Positions 48,801 through 60,878 of a DNA stretch of 64,000 nt are shown here, piece after piece (within the stretch, counting starts at the first letter, position 1; every line of letters starts with the position of its first letter). The position numbers and the translations under genes were made by a program. A model generated the notes under the pieces. It was given only the letters and a program-made list of their open reading frames with translations, was not told the origin of the DNA and ran no database searches. Source of the stretch: Melanocharis versteri (taxonomy: Eukaryota > Chordata > Aves > Passeriformes > Melanocharitidae); assembly GCA_013397845.1 (NCBI GenBank), contig VZTG01000272.1, forward strand, positions 369,310-433,309, read 5' to 3'.

Positions 48801-51352
48801 TCTCCAGCTGGCTCGTTTTAGAAATAGGGAAGCACCCTGGGACTCGCTGAGAAGCCACCTGCCTGCAAACCTTTAGGAATAAAGGAAATCCTGCAGCTCT
48901 CACAGTACAACTACTGCTCTGGAAGCTGGTGCCACATGGGTTAAACCATATAACTGTGCACAGTATAAAAATGAACAAACTCACTTTCCAGTGCTCTGAA
49001 AACGGTTTGACAGCGCACATACTGCACAGTATCTGTCTAGTGGTGAGAAATGTTGGTTGCTATCACACAGACTTGCTAAGTGATTACAGCACCACCTTCC
49101 CTGGCCCTTTTACTTAAGGAACAGTTCTGTCCTGGGGTTTATTGAATTCCTTTCTGTCCCAAAATTGAGGTGGATAAGCCTTTCTATCAAAGGGATAGTT
49201 TTTTAACCAAAAAAATATTAACAGTTTCATTTTCACCCTGGCTCTGTGAACATTCGTATACTGGCACAAAAGAAACAGAACACAAGCACAATAGCTGAAG
49301 GGTGATGCAGGAGCCGGAAGGAGAGCTTGAGGGTGGGAGTCTTATAAACTGGTTCTGTCATGGAAGCAAATGCCACATGCCTAATACACATGGCATGAGC
49401 AGGGAAGCTGTGGTCATGGCTATCACCTCTTTATTCACTCTTTTCCATTCTGCCCCCTCATTACTTCCAAGGAGATTAGCAGGCACTACGAAGTGCAGAG
49501 TACTTTGCACAAATGGTTTACTTGTACTCAAATGCCTAGGAAAGAAGCAGGCAGCTTGTCCTTCAGAACTCTACTCTTCTAAGTATGATCAGTAATTTTC
49601 AAGAGTTTTAGACATGCAGATGAGAAGAACTGTGGTGCATTAGAAGGTACATTTTAGGTGGACAATTGTCAAAGACACCAGTCCCCCTGACACATCTGCT
49701 ACCTGTGGGCTTCCAGTAGCATGTAAGCACATCTGAGCTTTTGGAAAATCACTCAGTTTTTGGTAAAACTGACCTAAATACTCATGAGAAGTAATTCACT
49801 CTCCAGTTTTGACCTGTTGCAAACTGTGATCAGCTCAACAAGTCTTAACATATCAACATACGTGCCTCTGGAGACATGAATTATTTATACAAGTGTTCAA
49901 AAGGTCTGAAAAGCAATTTTCTTTTGGGCATGTGTGACTGGCCACATGAGCGACATGATATTATCTCATCCCTGATTGTGTTAGCATTTTAATTGCTTAT
50001 TCCATCTGATGCTAATTTTGATTCTTGATGAGGTCTCAGTGGTAGTATTAAATCCATTTTCACTGAACATTTATCCCTACAAAGCTTCATTTATGTGAAA
50101 GCTTGTGAAGAAAGAGGTATAAACCAGTAAAGTGTCAATTTGTTTCATTATTGGGCCTGCTAGCTGATTAATGCTTATGTACTTTCATCATTTTAAGTCA
50201 TGACTGAGCTGGGGACTTCAAATCAACTACCTCCCAACAAATAAACTAAGGTATGTGTTCAATATGAAGGCAACTTCAGTACCAGCACCCATTTTGGTTG
50301 TTGCGGTATTGTGTAGATATCCATTTCCTCTGCTAATCAGGTGGAAAAGTGACTGAGGAGAAGTGTTATGCACTGTATTTTGAAAATCAAGATTTGACTC
50401 ATTCTCTAAAAGCATCAATTACACACCTTAATAAGTTTAAGCCAGAAGATGAGTGAAGCAGCAGCAAGCAAGAAAACTATTCTGTGCCAAAAAAAGGCAG
50501 GGGACTGAAAAGCCCAAGTATGGGATGACAACCACGCATCTTAACAAGCAACTTCTTAGGTCCTGTAAAGTGGTGGATTGTGACACTCGGACCGAGTTTT
50601 GAACTAGCAGAAATTGACTGGGGAGATCAGTAGCATGATGGGAAGCACTGGAAAGTGAGCTACACGGCCAGCATAGTAAAGGTACTTTTCAGAAACCTTC
50701 CCAGGTACTTCTCTAAAAGCCACCATCATAAAATATAAAGAGACAATAACAAAAATTTGTAAGTGCATGCCTTGTTCCTATGCTCATGGAAGACAATGAC
50801 AAAGCTCTCATTAACCTTGGTGCTGAAGGATCAAGTTGCTTCCTTTTCTAACCTCCAAATGATTTGGTAACAGCAATTGATCAATCCTGCCACAGCCATG
50901 TGGGACGGATGTCAATCTTGATGTCAGAGATGAATCTGCTGAGGTGAAGTAATTAATCCAGGTTCAGCAGTGATTAGGCACTGAACATGGACAGTGCCTG
51001 ATTGCTGTCCTCTGAGCTAATCTTCAAAAACTACCCTCCTCCCTTCCTTGACAAGAGATTTTGAAAGACATCTTACAAACTTGGATCCACCAATATTGTG
51101 AATGTAACACATTTTGTCTTATGTATTGCAGAAATACATTCAGTATGTTCAGTGTGCAGGCCCACTGAACACATAATATTTGAACAACTTGCTCCTGTTT
51201 TGCCTAACCTGTGAATGTGGTTCAATTCTCAGCTGTCATTTGGTCAACCCTTTCCCTCCAGCAACTTACAACTTTCAATTTCTAGTGTGCAGTTTTGTTC
51301 ATCCAGAGGATATCTGCGTAGATCCATCATGCAAGCAGCTGTTGTCGTGATC
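24548..51352 (-). CDS. GABRB1: GABA-A receptor beta-1 subunit, 3' part (five coding exons)
   Basis: The coding part present is complement(join(24548..24895, 30845..31095, 32432..32584, 32693..32830, 51270..51352)), about 323 residues ending YWLYYVH; exons 1-4 lie beyond 64000. The product is a pentameric ligand-gated chloride channel subunit of the Cys-loop family, in neuronal membranes. In order it shows the Cys-loop (Cys, 13 residues, Cys), loop B (ESYGYTTDD), loop C (EFTTGAYPR), M1, M2, M3, a long cytoplasmic loop with the kinase site LRRRASQ, and M4. Beta-1 rather than beta-2 or -3 is indicated by serine at the M2 15' position (LTMTTISTHLRE; the others have asparagine), by the C terminus and by linkage to COMMD8. 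Splice phases agree at every junction. Exon numbers follow the nine-exon GABRB layout. Confidence 0.95.
25669..25685. repeat. (AT)n microsatellite
   Basis: About eight AT units in GABRB1 intron 8. Confidence 0.9.
26867..27400 (+). mobile_element. Candidate endogenous retrovirus LTR and leader remnant
   Basis: From about 26867 the sequence reads like a U3-R-U5 unit: a TGTTG start, AATAAA at 27068-27073, then a GT-containing stretch ending near TTCACA. About 15 nt later comes TGGCAGCGGGTAAC (27127-27140), which resembles a primer-binding site, followed by about 260 bp of GC-richer leader-like sequence. No second LTR, gag or pol was found nearby, so at most this is a truncated old copy. Boundaries are uncertain, and the call rests on organisation, not on a recognised family. 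Confidence 0.35.
26910..26935. repeat. Perfect 11-bp inverted repeat, 4-nt loop
   Basis: TACCCCATAGG, then GACA, then CCTATGGGGTA. It falls inside the U3-like part of the candidate LTR. Confidence 0.85.
30845..31095 (-). CDS. GABRB1: GABRB1 exon 8
   Basis: It is 251 bp, with a TTTGCAG acceptor and a CAG/GTAAAA donor. It completes the glycine begun by exon 7 and encodes the rest of M2 (ITTVLTMTTISTHLRE), the M2-M3 linker PKIPYVKAID, M3 and the start of the cytoplasmic loop (GKGPQRQKK...ETNRVQ). Serine in TTIST is the beta-1 type residue at the loreclezole/etomidate position. The GPQRQKK stretch is closer to beta-2/beta-3 than to human beta-1. Confidence 0.97.
31096..32431 (-). other. GABRB1 intron 7 (1.34 kb)
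   Basis: This is AT-rich intron DNA containing a short 27-bp tandem duplication near 31.92 kb and a T-run near 31.71 kb. Confidence 0.85.
31921..31971. repeat. 27-bp tandem duplication, about 1.9 copies
   Basis: The unit beginning TTATGGAAAGGTGTAGGAAG is repeated directly after 27 bp, with the second copy identical until about 31970. It looks recent because no mismatches are seen. Confidence 0.85.
32432..32584 (-). CDS. GABRB1: GABRB1 exon 7
   Basis: It is 153 bp, with a TTTCAG acceptor and a TTTAG/GTAACT donor. It encodes the end of loop C (AYPRLSLSF), the pre-M1 segment, all of M1 (GYFILQTYMPSTLITILSW) and the first part of M2 (DASAARVALG). It is separated from exon 6 by an intron of only 108 bp. 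Confidence 0.97.
32693..32830 (-). CDS. GABRB1: GABRB1 exon 6
   Basis: It is 138 bp, with a TTTCAG acceptor and an ACAG/GTAAAT donor. It encodes GYTTDDIEFYWNGGE through VEFTTG, covering loop B after the Cys-loop, beta strands 8-9 and the first half of loop C, which contribute to the GABA-binding face. Confidence 0.97.
36515..36550. other. Assembly gap (36 N)
   Basis: A run of undetermined bases sits in the CpG island, directly before a G-run and minisatellite. The true length is unknown, because such GC-rich repeats commonly collapse or drop out of short-read assemblies. Confidence 0.98.
36551..36678. repeat. GC-rich minisatellite, about 10-bp period
   Basis: TGCGC recurs about every 10 bp, separated by purine spacers such as AAGGGG, GGGGG, CTGGGA and GGAGGA, about twelve units in all. 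The array starts with eight G and runs out near 36678. Several G-runs make it a G-quadruplex candidate. Proline/arginine-rich open frames crossing it are by-products of the repeat. Confidence 0.9.
39177..39201. repeat. Perfect 12-bp palindrome, 1-nt centre
   Basis: TCATCTTGTCTC, A, GAGACAAGATGA. It is an isolated hairpin-capable repeat in GABRB1 intron 5 with no recognisable flanking element. Confidence 0.9.
42262..42968 (-). mobile_element. CR1 LINE copy, about 700 bp, 5'-truncated
   Basis: The + strand is the reverse complement of the CR1 3' region. It begins with the tail repeat (CAGAGAATCATAGAAGCATA) and continues through TTGCTCAAAGCTCCATCCAA, CAGGGATGGGGCATCCACA, TTGTAAAAAGTCCCTCTCCA, CTGGGGACCCCAGGGCTGG and ATCCCTCGACCTGCTGGACA to CCAGCCTGTATTTGTGCTT. 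This includes the C-terminal coding end of the reverse-transcriptase ORF and the 3' UTR. Frameshifts and stops show it is inactive. It is moderately diverged, lies inside GABRB1 intron 5 and is in sense with that gene. Confidence 0.95.
47164..47240 (-). mobile_element. Possible ancient CR1 3' fragment
   Basis: TCATAGAGACACAGATTTTT, AGTCCAAAGGGACAG, GATAATCAGCTCAGACCT and GTAAAACATA match, with decay, the reverse complement of the old CR1 tail with 'gatcatctagtctgacctcctgtataacaca' wording. It is short and degraded, so the identification is tentative. Confidence 0.5.
51270..51352 (-). CDS. GABRB1: GABRB1 exon 5 (Cys-loop exon)
   Basis: It is 83 bp, the usual length of this exon in GABRB genes, with a TTACAG acceptor and a GTAAGT donor. 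It encodes ITTTAACMMDLRRYPLDEQN plus CTLEIES, holding both cysteines of the signature loop (C, 13 residues, C) and its PLD motif, which couples binding to gating. Confidence 0.97.
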
Positions 51353-54300
51353 CTGTAAGAGGAGAGTAAAAAAAAATTACGAGACTTGAAACCACATTTT
51401 ACTTGTTTGAGATGGCAAGATTTCCTATAATGGGTTTTCTGTTTGTTTAAATACAGAATGGTATGCACTTGGATTCCTGGCATGCAGTCTTCATAGAGCT
51501 TGTAAAGCATGATTAATTTATACAGCACAGTATACTGGTTACAGCATAAAACATAAGACCATATGCTGAATATTGTAGAGAAGGATCTTGACTCAAAAGC
51601 TTATGTGTAAAAGTGTACAGTGTTTTGAAGAACATTCAGTGAGATTTCTACTTGGACATCTTTTTTTTAATGCTCTTGAGACATCTTCGAATTGTTTAGT
51701 GAATTGTTTTATTTATAACTCATACTGCTGATATCTTTCTTTTTCCATTTCGTTGTCACTTACAGCTGTTTTAATTTTGTCTGATAGGTATGTGCATTTT
51801 CATCCATGCTGTGGAATACCTGGTAATACCTTATTCATTATTTTTATGGTTTCATTATCAGTTTATAATTAACTATGATAATTGTACATCACCTCTTAAA
51901 AATGGCATGAGGCAATCAAACACTAGTGAAATATAACATTGTATGGTGGTTATTTCATGAACATTGAGAGTAACTATGATTGCAGGCTGGATGTTTCAGA
52001 TCCTTACTTCTTCTAGAGGGCTTGTGACTTGATATTTGGTCCCTAAAGGTATTCTCCATAGCCTAAGACTTTTTGCAAGGCAGTTCCTCTCCCTTGTTAG
52101 ACCATAAATCACAAGAGCATCTGAGAAAATATTTGCTGATAAGTCTGTGACTGTGTGGGAGGAAGGTTAAATGACTTCATGAGGATGGGGGTCAAATTTT
52201 AAAGCTCCCTTTGAGAAAGACAATTAGATCAGTGTTTTCAAACTCACAGGAGTGAGTTATCACCTTCATTTTTTTTTTTTAAGATAGATGTGTTCTTAAA
52301 TGCTTATAAAACTTTTGAAGTTGTGAATGGGCAAGCTCGGCTTGTAATTTTATTGGTCTCTCTCCTCTCTCCAGTGATTTCCACCAGAGAAAGGCAGATA
52401 ACCTCTTTTCTTGATCTGGATTTGGTCCTGTTGTTCCAGTTCCATGTTAATGAATACCAGAGGAACACATCTTGAGATTTTACTTTTGATGTGCTGAAAG
52501 TCAAGCACTTACATGCTGTATTGGGGTGATAATCCTTGCTGTCACTGAACTGACAGAATTTAAAAGGGAAAAAAATGCCACATGCTTTATTACTGTGACA
52601 TGCTTCAAAATTTCCTAAGTCTACAAAATCCACCTGTCATATCTAGTATAATGAACATCTAGCAAGGGCTATAACAAGACCCAGTCCATTAAACTTCTCT
52701 GAAATACTGTGTACAGTACCATGAAAATGGCACATTTATACTTTTTTTCGGGCTGATTTTGTCACATTAAATAGAAATGCACGTCTCTTAACATGCATGT
52801 GCCATAAAAATGCATTTGCCATAAAAAAGGTCTTCAGCTGCAGTAGGACCTCATTTAGATTAGCCATGTACCAACTATACCTTACTGACAGGCACTGAGA
52901 AGTCACTCATTTGTCAGACACCTGCTTAATAACACTTAAGATCACACATAACAATATACTAACATTAATCACAGTTACTTGCTCTCTAATGAAGGTTTCA
53001 TAGGGAAATGTTTTGTTCCCAATTAAAAAATTGGCCTTTATGGTAATTTAGTTCACCTGTATGAACCAGAGTGTTGTCTAAACCACTGCAGTGAGGAAGC
53101 TCACACCCTGCTACCTCCTCAGGTTGCTCTATGATCTCAGGAACTCCCACTAGGCCTTGGCTTTTGAACAATGAGTTGAGTGGTGAAGTGTACCTTGGCC
53201 GTGCCAGAAATTCTTGCATGACTAAGGTGGGGGGTACACTGTCTGTACCAGGGACTTCTGTTGCCTCCCCAAGGAGGGGAACAAGAGATAATCAGTCATT
53301 CTCCGACAGCCTTGGAACATTATTTACCTGAATTGTAGCCTGAGTGGAACAGTACCATCATTACTGACCCTTTTAAGAACTCCAGTAATTACCAGCTTGG
53401 ATTACAGCCAGGATGTAAGCTCACTAATGACTAAGGCCAAGCATTTTGTGACCCTCTAAGCAGCTGTTCTAAGAGAGGCCCGTTGAGCTCTTCTGGACTG
53501 CAGTGGATGCATCTCTGTCTTACAGGGACACCTCTCAGAGCTTTGCTATGCTTTCAGGACCGTCACTGAAAACTCATGGTGGGACCTGCACTGACACCCC
53601 CGCTCCCTCCTCAAGGCTCATGTCTCACACACGGAGAAATGACAAGGCATTTCACATTAGTATTTCCTTGGATTTGAGGGTAATTTTTAACAGGTAGACC
53701 TTGTAAATTAATTTAGACACAGCCATTGTGTCTGTACATGCTTGTGTCTGTGAAGTGATTGAAACACCATAGCAAGTATAGGATGAATGTTGCCATCTTG
53801 GATCTATAACTAAGTCATGCACCCTCTTCTGCACCCTTACACTTTTTTCTTCCTGGTCTCTGTGTAAATCATTCTAAAATGATTCTAATCTGATTTTCAT
53901 TTGTATGCTTCACCTATGTAGTAACACAGCAAACCTTTCCATAGCACTTTGTGAAGTTGTACTTTCACAATTTTATATTAAACCTGCTTCTGCTAATATA
54001 TTTGACAGCTATTTTTGAGTCATCTTAACCACTCACTTGTGCTAACCAGAGTTTGAGTGGCCGGTTATTCCTAATGGCAGGGTATCTGTGCTACTGACTT
54101 CTGCGGTTTTGCATATTTTACATAAATTGCATAAGCAACAGCAATTAGCTATTCTTTATATCATCAACGCAAATTGATAGTGCAGTAGTAATTAATGCAA
54201 TTGTTTATAACTGAAATTTAAATATTCTACATACTTTTTCCCCTGACATTGTAATTCTGACAACTGTATTGTCTTCTCCACCAGCCTGCCAACACAATAT

Positions 54301-57300
54301 GGTCCCTCTTTAAGCTGGAGATGCTTAAACTTTATTGGGAATCTTAGGCTTCCTTGAAAATAGCTAGTTGTAATTGCAGGAGTGCTTCAGGATTCAGCAA
54401 CCTTCATTACCTGTAGTTCATAAATCTGCCTTTCAAGCATGTTTCTCACTCTTGATAGAACTCACCTGTGTACAATTGTTAATGGCATTATGCTCTGTAT
54501 AACCACAAAACTTATTTAAGCAGATAAATTAAACCCAGATGGAATCATAGTAATTGTCTTGACAAAAAGAAATCAAATATTTTATTATAAGTAGAGTAAA
54601 ATCCCAGACCTGTTAGTGGCTGCACTCTCTCTGCATGGAGAGAGTAACTGATGGCTTGCACACGCACCATAAGCTTAAAGATAAAGACATTCAAATGCAG
54701 AATACAGGGGTGCAATGGCAGGAAGGGGAATGCAATACTCTGAAGATAGGCCAAAGCTGCAATAAATCTGTGTTCAAGAGGATTAGACCTGAAAGTCCCT
54801 TGGCACAAGCAGTTTGTGGCAATGGCAGAATATCATGAGGCTCTGTAAATGTTTAAGTGGAGGATTAATCCTACACTTGAAGCAGAACTATTTATATCTC
54901 AGAGTAGGATATGTTTCTTCCAGGCCTTCCATTCTTAAAATACATTTTAAGTTCAGGTGTTGGGGCTAATTTATTTTGTTTGTACAGTGTCTTTTATCCT
55001 ACTGTCTTTACATTCTTTAGAATCATTTGGATACAAATGCTAAAATGGGATTATGCAAGGAAGACAAGCAGTTAGGTGGAGATATATCATTATGCTACTT
55101 AATTTCACTCATGTCAGTACTCACACATTCTGAGATGGAATGAAGTCTGAACTGCCGACAGGCAGGATAAATAGTATTTGCATAAAAGCAAAATAAACTG
55201 ATTTATTTTTTTGAAGTTGTAGCTTGGGGTTCAAGTTATTTGATCCGCTGCTTAGCTTTTACTTTGATGCCTTACTCTCTGAATATCACATTCTTACTGT
55301 ATAGTCAAGTTATTTTTTGCTAAAAATAAAATTATATTAAAAAAACCCACTGATGTCCATTATTTGCAAAACTGACTTCTTAAAGTAATACTGTCAGAGA
55401 TTTCCCTTCAGAGCAGCAGGTTTTGTAGGAACAAATGGTAAAGCTTAATATTTTGAATTAAATCATCAATGAGCAGTTAAAGTAAGTTCAGAATGAATAC
55501 AGGAAGTGGATTTACAGTTCATTACTTAGATAATTTCCTGAATATGCTGTCAAAAAGCTGATCCTCAATTCTTGGACAAGAAATAGACGCAGTATTCAAG
55601 ACAGCAATAACAACTAAATGTGAAGGTGATCAGAGCTAAACAATGCAAATTCTATTGTGAAATGTTTCCTTCATTTGGAGGGCAGGTATCAAATTTTAAT
55701 ATGTTTGTTCTTTTTCTGTCAGTCAACAGAGCATAAATTATAAATGTACATGAAGATATGAACTGGGATGGACTAATTTTTTTTCCTTAAAAGCTAAATA
55801 AAATCTTCAAATCAAATAAAGAATAACCACGCTTCTCTTAACCACTGCAGTGCTAGGGCTCTAGTACATGCTGGAAGTAGACTTTCACATTCCAGGTAAA
55901 AAATTGCTTTTATTAAATCAGTGTTAATTTAACTTCAGTGGTATCAGGGAACTTAGTCCCTTAGCAATAACAGAACCCAGACCCGTATCCCTGGTGTAAC
56001 TGGTTTAATTTTTCTGAAACCGGGAAGAATCTTGATGTTTAAGATCAAGTGGGGATGTCTTGTAAGGAGAGCTATTGAAGGAATAGAGGAAGGCAGAAAA
56101 AAAAATGTACATTTAATCTGCAATTTTTTTCTCTGTCCAGGCCATGCACAAGGTTTACAGTTATCATACCTGTATGATACTATGCTGATACCTTACATTT
56201 CCAAGCACAGCCTGAGTGCTTGACCCTGGGAGAAACGCCATCTCCGCACCTGCAAACATGCCCAACTTCTACTGCCTGGAGCAGCCTATTTGTAGGGTGT
56301 ACACTGAGTATGAACATTATTGGTTTGGTACTGGGTATTTTATATAATGTCCTGTGCACTTGGGAAATCTGTGTTCAACAGTCTGTGTGTTCCTTGTCTG
56401 GTCAGGTTCCATTAGAGTCTATTAAATTCTATTAAAAAAAGAAGTTATGAGTATTAGTAAAATTGGCAAGGGCCAAAATGTGATTAAATAATAATGCTTT
56501 CACAGATCTCATTAGAAGCTGAGAGAAAATTTGCAATATTGGGTCCTTAGTTTTAGATATGAATACATTAGCATGTATTTTGCTATTTTTTTTTAATTGG
56601 AAAACTATTATAGTTTAGCCAATTTTACCAGTAGGACATATATTTGTGACTCTAAGGTGAACAAGCTATCAACTTCTAGGTCACTGCTGTAGACTGCATA
56701 CTTTAAGATAACACTCGAGTTTATCAGGAAAGCTTTTGTATGATTTAGCTTAAGAAGTACAACACACATTTCCTTTTAATCTTGCTCAGAGAAATAGTAG
56801 AGTTGAATAATCATGACAAAATAAAAAGGACTTTGAGGAAGATGTGTAAAGAGAAATACACAGCTCAGAGAGTTAAAACTGTATGCAGCTGAGAACAAGT
56901 TCTTGCTTGACAAGGGCCCAATAGCCTTTATAATATTGGGCAAAGTGACCTGTTCTACTTAAATCGCACAAAGATGAGGCAGGGAAAAATGAGTCAAGAC
57001 TATGGGTTTTCTATTGTATTTTACCCATACCCTGAACTTGTCAGTGTTTGCTTGCTTTGCCTCTCCTTCATCTTTGTTTTTTTTTGAGAAAAAAAAATTG
57101 ATTAAAATTCACAAAGATGAGTAAATTCTTTTAAATATGGAAATCCTGTGGTGTGCCTTTCTGCAAATGGTGTATTTCCATATAGGTATTTATGCAATTG
57201 TTTATGTATGTGTGCAAATAAAGATGCTATGTATATTTTGGATTAAGCAGAGAGATGTGGATTTACCACACTACAGATAAATAAACATTAGGTCAATGCT

Positions 57301-60300
57301 TTCTCACAAGACTTTATTAAGGCTTTATTGTGATTATTTTAGGTAGAAGTGCCCTGCCAGCCAGTGGTGCTACAGTGATTGGTCACCATGACCAATCTGT
57401 GTCTCTGGTCAATCACCAGCTGACCTTTCTTCAGTGCAATAACCAAGCGTGTCTCCAGAGCCATCTCTTCCACTGCTTGGGGACAGTGGTGCTGGGGACA
57501 GGTGTCTCAGGGATAGCCTGCATGCTTTGGCTATGGTTCCCAATCTGCAATGCTATAGCCTCCTCCTCCCCAACACCACATTTCTTTCCTCCCAGTCTGC
57601 CCCTTTAGTCATCCATGCTGAACCTTGGATGAAACGCGAGCAGCTCAGCAATAACATTGGTATCAGCCTCGGGTATCAAGGTCTTGAGCTAGTATAGCTG
57701 CAGTCAGGAAAGGACACATGGTGAAATTTTGCAATGCCTTTCAAGGGCTGAAACGTTGCTTTTAAGATAAAAAGAGCTGCAGTGGTCAGCAACAACCCCA
57801 CCCAACAAAACCACAACAAACTACTGAAAAAACTAGAAGAAATAACTAATAGTGGCACTGACTAGTGCTGTAGCATAGTAATGGTCATGGATTTGTGCTG
57901 AGCCTGGAGGAGTCATTCTGGGTTTGTCTTTCCCTGTGTAGCTAGTAACACTCCTGAGAGTGAATAGACTTGTCAAATGTAGAGGAGGAATATTTGGTTT
58001 TCTCGGAGGTATAAATACAAATGTCTGTTTTCAAGCAAAAGACAGGCATGAAAAGTTAATCTGCAGGGTGTCAAATCAATCAACTGCATTGGCTTGAAAT
58101 AAGAATGTTAAAAAAAGAACAACTTAATGAAAACATGACTGTTCCTATTGCTCCTTCCACTCACATATGTTCTCCCCAAAAGCTACTGAATTGTTTGCCT
58201 GGGCTGCCATCTTGTCCTGTAGGTCCTCTGAGACACTCCTTATCCCATCTTTATTCCCCCCTTGTTATATCAACTCAACAGCCGCCAAGACAAATAAGGC
58301 AGAATTTGCCTGAAGTGACTATTGTTCTTGAATAAGTTCATCAGTTGGGCTCAGTGTCAGGCCCTAAAGATAGTTAAATAGCACCATATCTGAAGAGAGT
58401 ATTGATGATGATGAACTGATGAAGGCAGCGCACCCACACAATAAATTTTGTCAAGTTATTCCCATGTCAGTGGGAATATTCACCACCAGTGAATTGCCAT
58501 GGTCAGCTCATTGCTGGTAAGCTGCCTGAGCTTTGTCTCAGACAGAAGTCCTGGAAGCGTCAAAACTCTATTTTTAAATAATGTTCCCTGTCTATCTCAG
58601 CAGCAGAGCCTAATCCTGTGGTAGACATTCAGTCTCAGGCAGGGGCAAGCCACTGAGCACAGTGTGACATTCACCAAAGAGAGAAAGAATGGTTTGGGAC
58701 CGTGCCTGTACATGCCCAGACAGTTGCTGGGTCTGATGCAGGATGTGTTGATTGGAGTAAGCATGTGCCTAGTCTTGCTGCTGAGGCCAGTTCAGTTGGC
58801 TTCAATTAGTATTCTTTAACATAACCCAGGCACTAGTTTATCCCGTTTGTTTTGTGCCTACAAAGCTATGCAATAGTCAAATGCTCTTCTGCTAGACTGA
58901 ACTGACTGTGAATTTGAAACCCATTATCCATTTCCTGCTTATTTCCCTTCTCCCGCCCCCTCCCCCCCCCTTACAGGCTGTATTTACTTCCTTTGCTGTT
59001 TTGTTGTTGTTGTTTTGTTTGAATGAATGATGAAGGGTTGTTTACTGGAAAAGGTCACTGCTGATCTTCCTTTAAGTATTCCAGGTTCAGAAATCTCTTG
59101 CAGCACTTGAAGCTTATGGGTTTTGTGATGGAGGCTTTCAGATGCAGCACCTTGTGGTAACGTTGTGATCTATAGGACAATACTGCCTAAAAACTGCCCG
59201 AGGCAAGTGATGTCTTCAAGCAGAATTCTCTGTCCCTCGTTCTGATTTCTGTTGTAAAATGAAAGCTGATCATTCTCACCTTTAACCTCTCTTCTGAATG
59301 CAAATAGATGTTATCAGGTGTGTTAAGCAGGTGTTGCTGAATGCATATGGGAACTCTGTTTTAGTATTTTATGTCCTGCTTGGCAGTTGTTTTTAAAAGG
59401 TGTGCCGCTAGAGCTGTAGATCACTTTTTTTTCCTATTTTTTTTCCTATTTTTTTAAATAGAAAACATTGACTTCTACAGTCAGTGAAAAGCAGGAATGT
59501 CTCAAAGATTACCTAATTTTCAATTAGAGTGCTGTGGGCATGAAAATATTTTGGGGAAGGGGACATCACATTTCAGTTGTCTTGGAAGATTTACCTTGGC
59601 ACTCAAAGTAATTGTCAGTGAATTAATCATTATTATTTTGCTCAAACCTTTGATGAATAGTCTTTCAGACTGCCAGAACTCTGCTTTAGAGAACAGCTAC
59701 ACAGTTCCATAGTTAAATAGCTGCATACTACTATCACAAAGCAGGGACGGGGTGAGGAAATTACCCGAAATGCAGACAAACTGCCTTTCCCGAGGGGAGA
59801 GTCTGAAGCTCCAGCAGTAGGAGCAATGGGAAAGGGAGAGCTCATACGTGGAGGAGATGGCGAGACAGGTGGCAAGAGAAAAGGTCTGTGAGAAAACATG
59901 TTGCTCTGACCGAATTAGAACCTTCTAAAATCAAAACCTTTAGCCAGATATGTACTTTTTAAAGATAATGTAAGACCTTTTTCTGTTCAATGTAGTGCAG
60001 CAGAAATAATTCAGAGTAGAGTGAAGATGAATGGTGGAAGAATGAAGATGCTTGTAAATATCAAGAAATAATAATAATAAAAATCACTAAAATTTTACAA
60101 TGTAACCTTTTAAATATTAAAAAAAGCTCTGTATTTGATGCTTGTAAGCCAAATTTCAGTGCAATGAGAATTTTTACTGCACAGCTATAAACCCATGAAA
60201 ATAAATTTTATAATATAAATCCCAAGAGGACTATAACCATACCAGGGCAAAGAAGATACTTCAATAAAAAGTGCCTTATAGTTGGAGCTGAAATTTACGG

Positions 60301-60855
60301 CAAATAGTAATTTAGTTTGACAGTGCAAGTATGTTGCAAGATAAAAAGAAAAAGAGTGAGGCAGATAGGAAGTGCTTAGCATAAAGGAAGGTCCAACAGA
60401 GAAATAAAGTCAGATAACTGGTTTTCAATCTGGTTTGAATATAAAAAAAAAAAAAAAGATGATAAATCTGTAACTTTTTCAATGTCTCTATGCAAACCTT
60501 CTAAAAGTGACTAAATGCAAGAAAGGTGCAGATAATGTCCACTGACCAAAACACTCTGCTCAGGAGAGAATACAGGTCTGCTAGATGGCAGTAGTGATGT
60601 TAGAGTCATCTGGTGTCTTCACGTTTTGAGTTATTTTGTTGGTTTTTATTTCAAAATAAAACAAAATTAGACAGCAGCATACTTATTTTGTGTGAAAGAA
60701 AGACATGCACATGTTCAGTTGTCCCCCCTTCTCTGGCAGAAGCGGAAACAAGGCAACATCTTCCACATGCAGCCTGGCTTGGAAGGCTTCAGGATGTGCT
60801 TGGTCAAAACAACTGGTTGTTTCAGGGACCAGACATACTTCTGTTCTGGTTTTTT

Positions 60856-60878
60856 TTGGTTGGTTGGTTGGTTGGTTG
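60856..60878. repeat. (TTGG)n tetranucleotide repeat
   Basis: About five units of TTGG, flanked by T-runs and a TTTTC-rich stretch to about 60913. Confidence 0.9.

Larger units (their letters stand above)
32831..51269 (-). other. GABRB1 intron 5 (18.4 kb)
   Basis: It is the largest complete intron here. It holds the isolated CpG island and gap at 36.3-36.75 kb, a short palindrome at 39.18 kb, polypyrimidine-rich stretches around 40.1-40.4 kb, a CR1 copy at 42.26-42.97 kb and a possible old CR1 scrap at 47.17 kb. Open frames at 35556-35855 and 45369-45827 (- strand) have no recognisable domain and are not called. The rest is AT-rich with nothing I can name. Confidence 0.75.

Noticed and set aside
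24548..51352. Assignment to another beta subunit (GABRB2, GABRB3 or avian beta-4)
   Set aside because: The M2 serine in TTIST and the KWSRM...YYVH end argue for beta-1, and beta-2/beta-3 are not neighbours of COMMD8. Beta-4 is known from a different gene cluster, though I cannot align it here.
57075..57099. T8/A8 hairpin-like pair
   Set aside because: It is a low-complexity T-run next to an A-run, common by chance in AT-rich introns.
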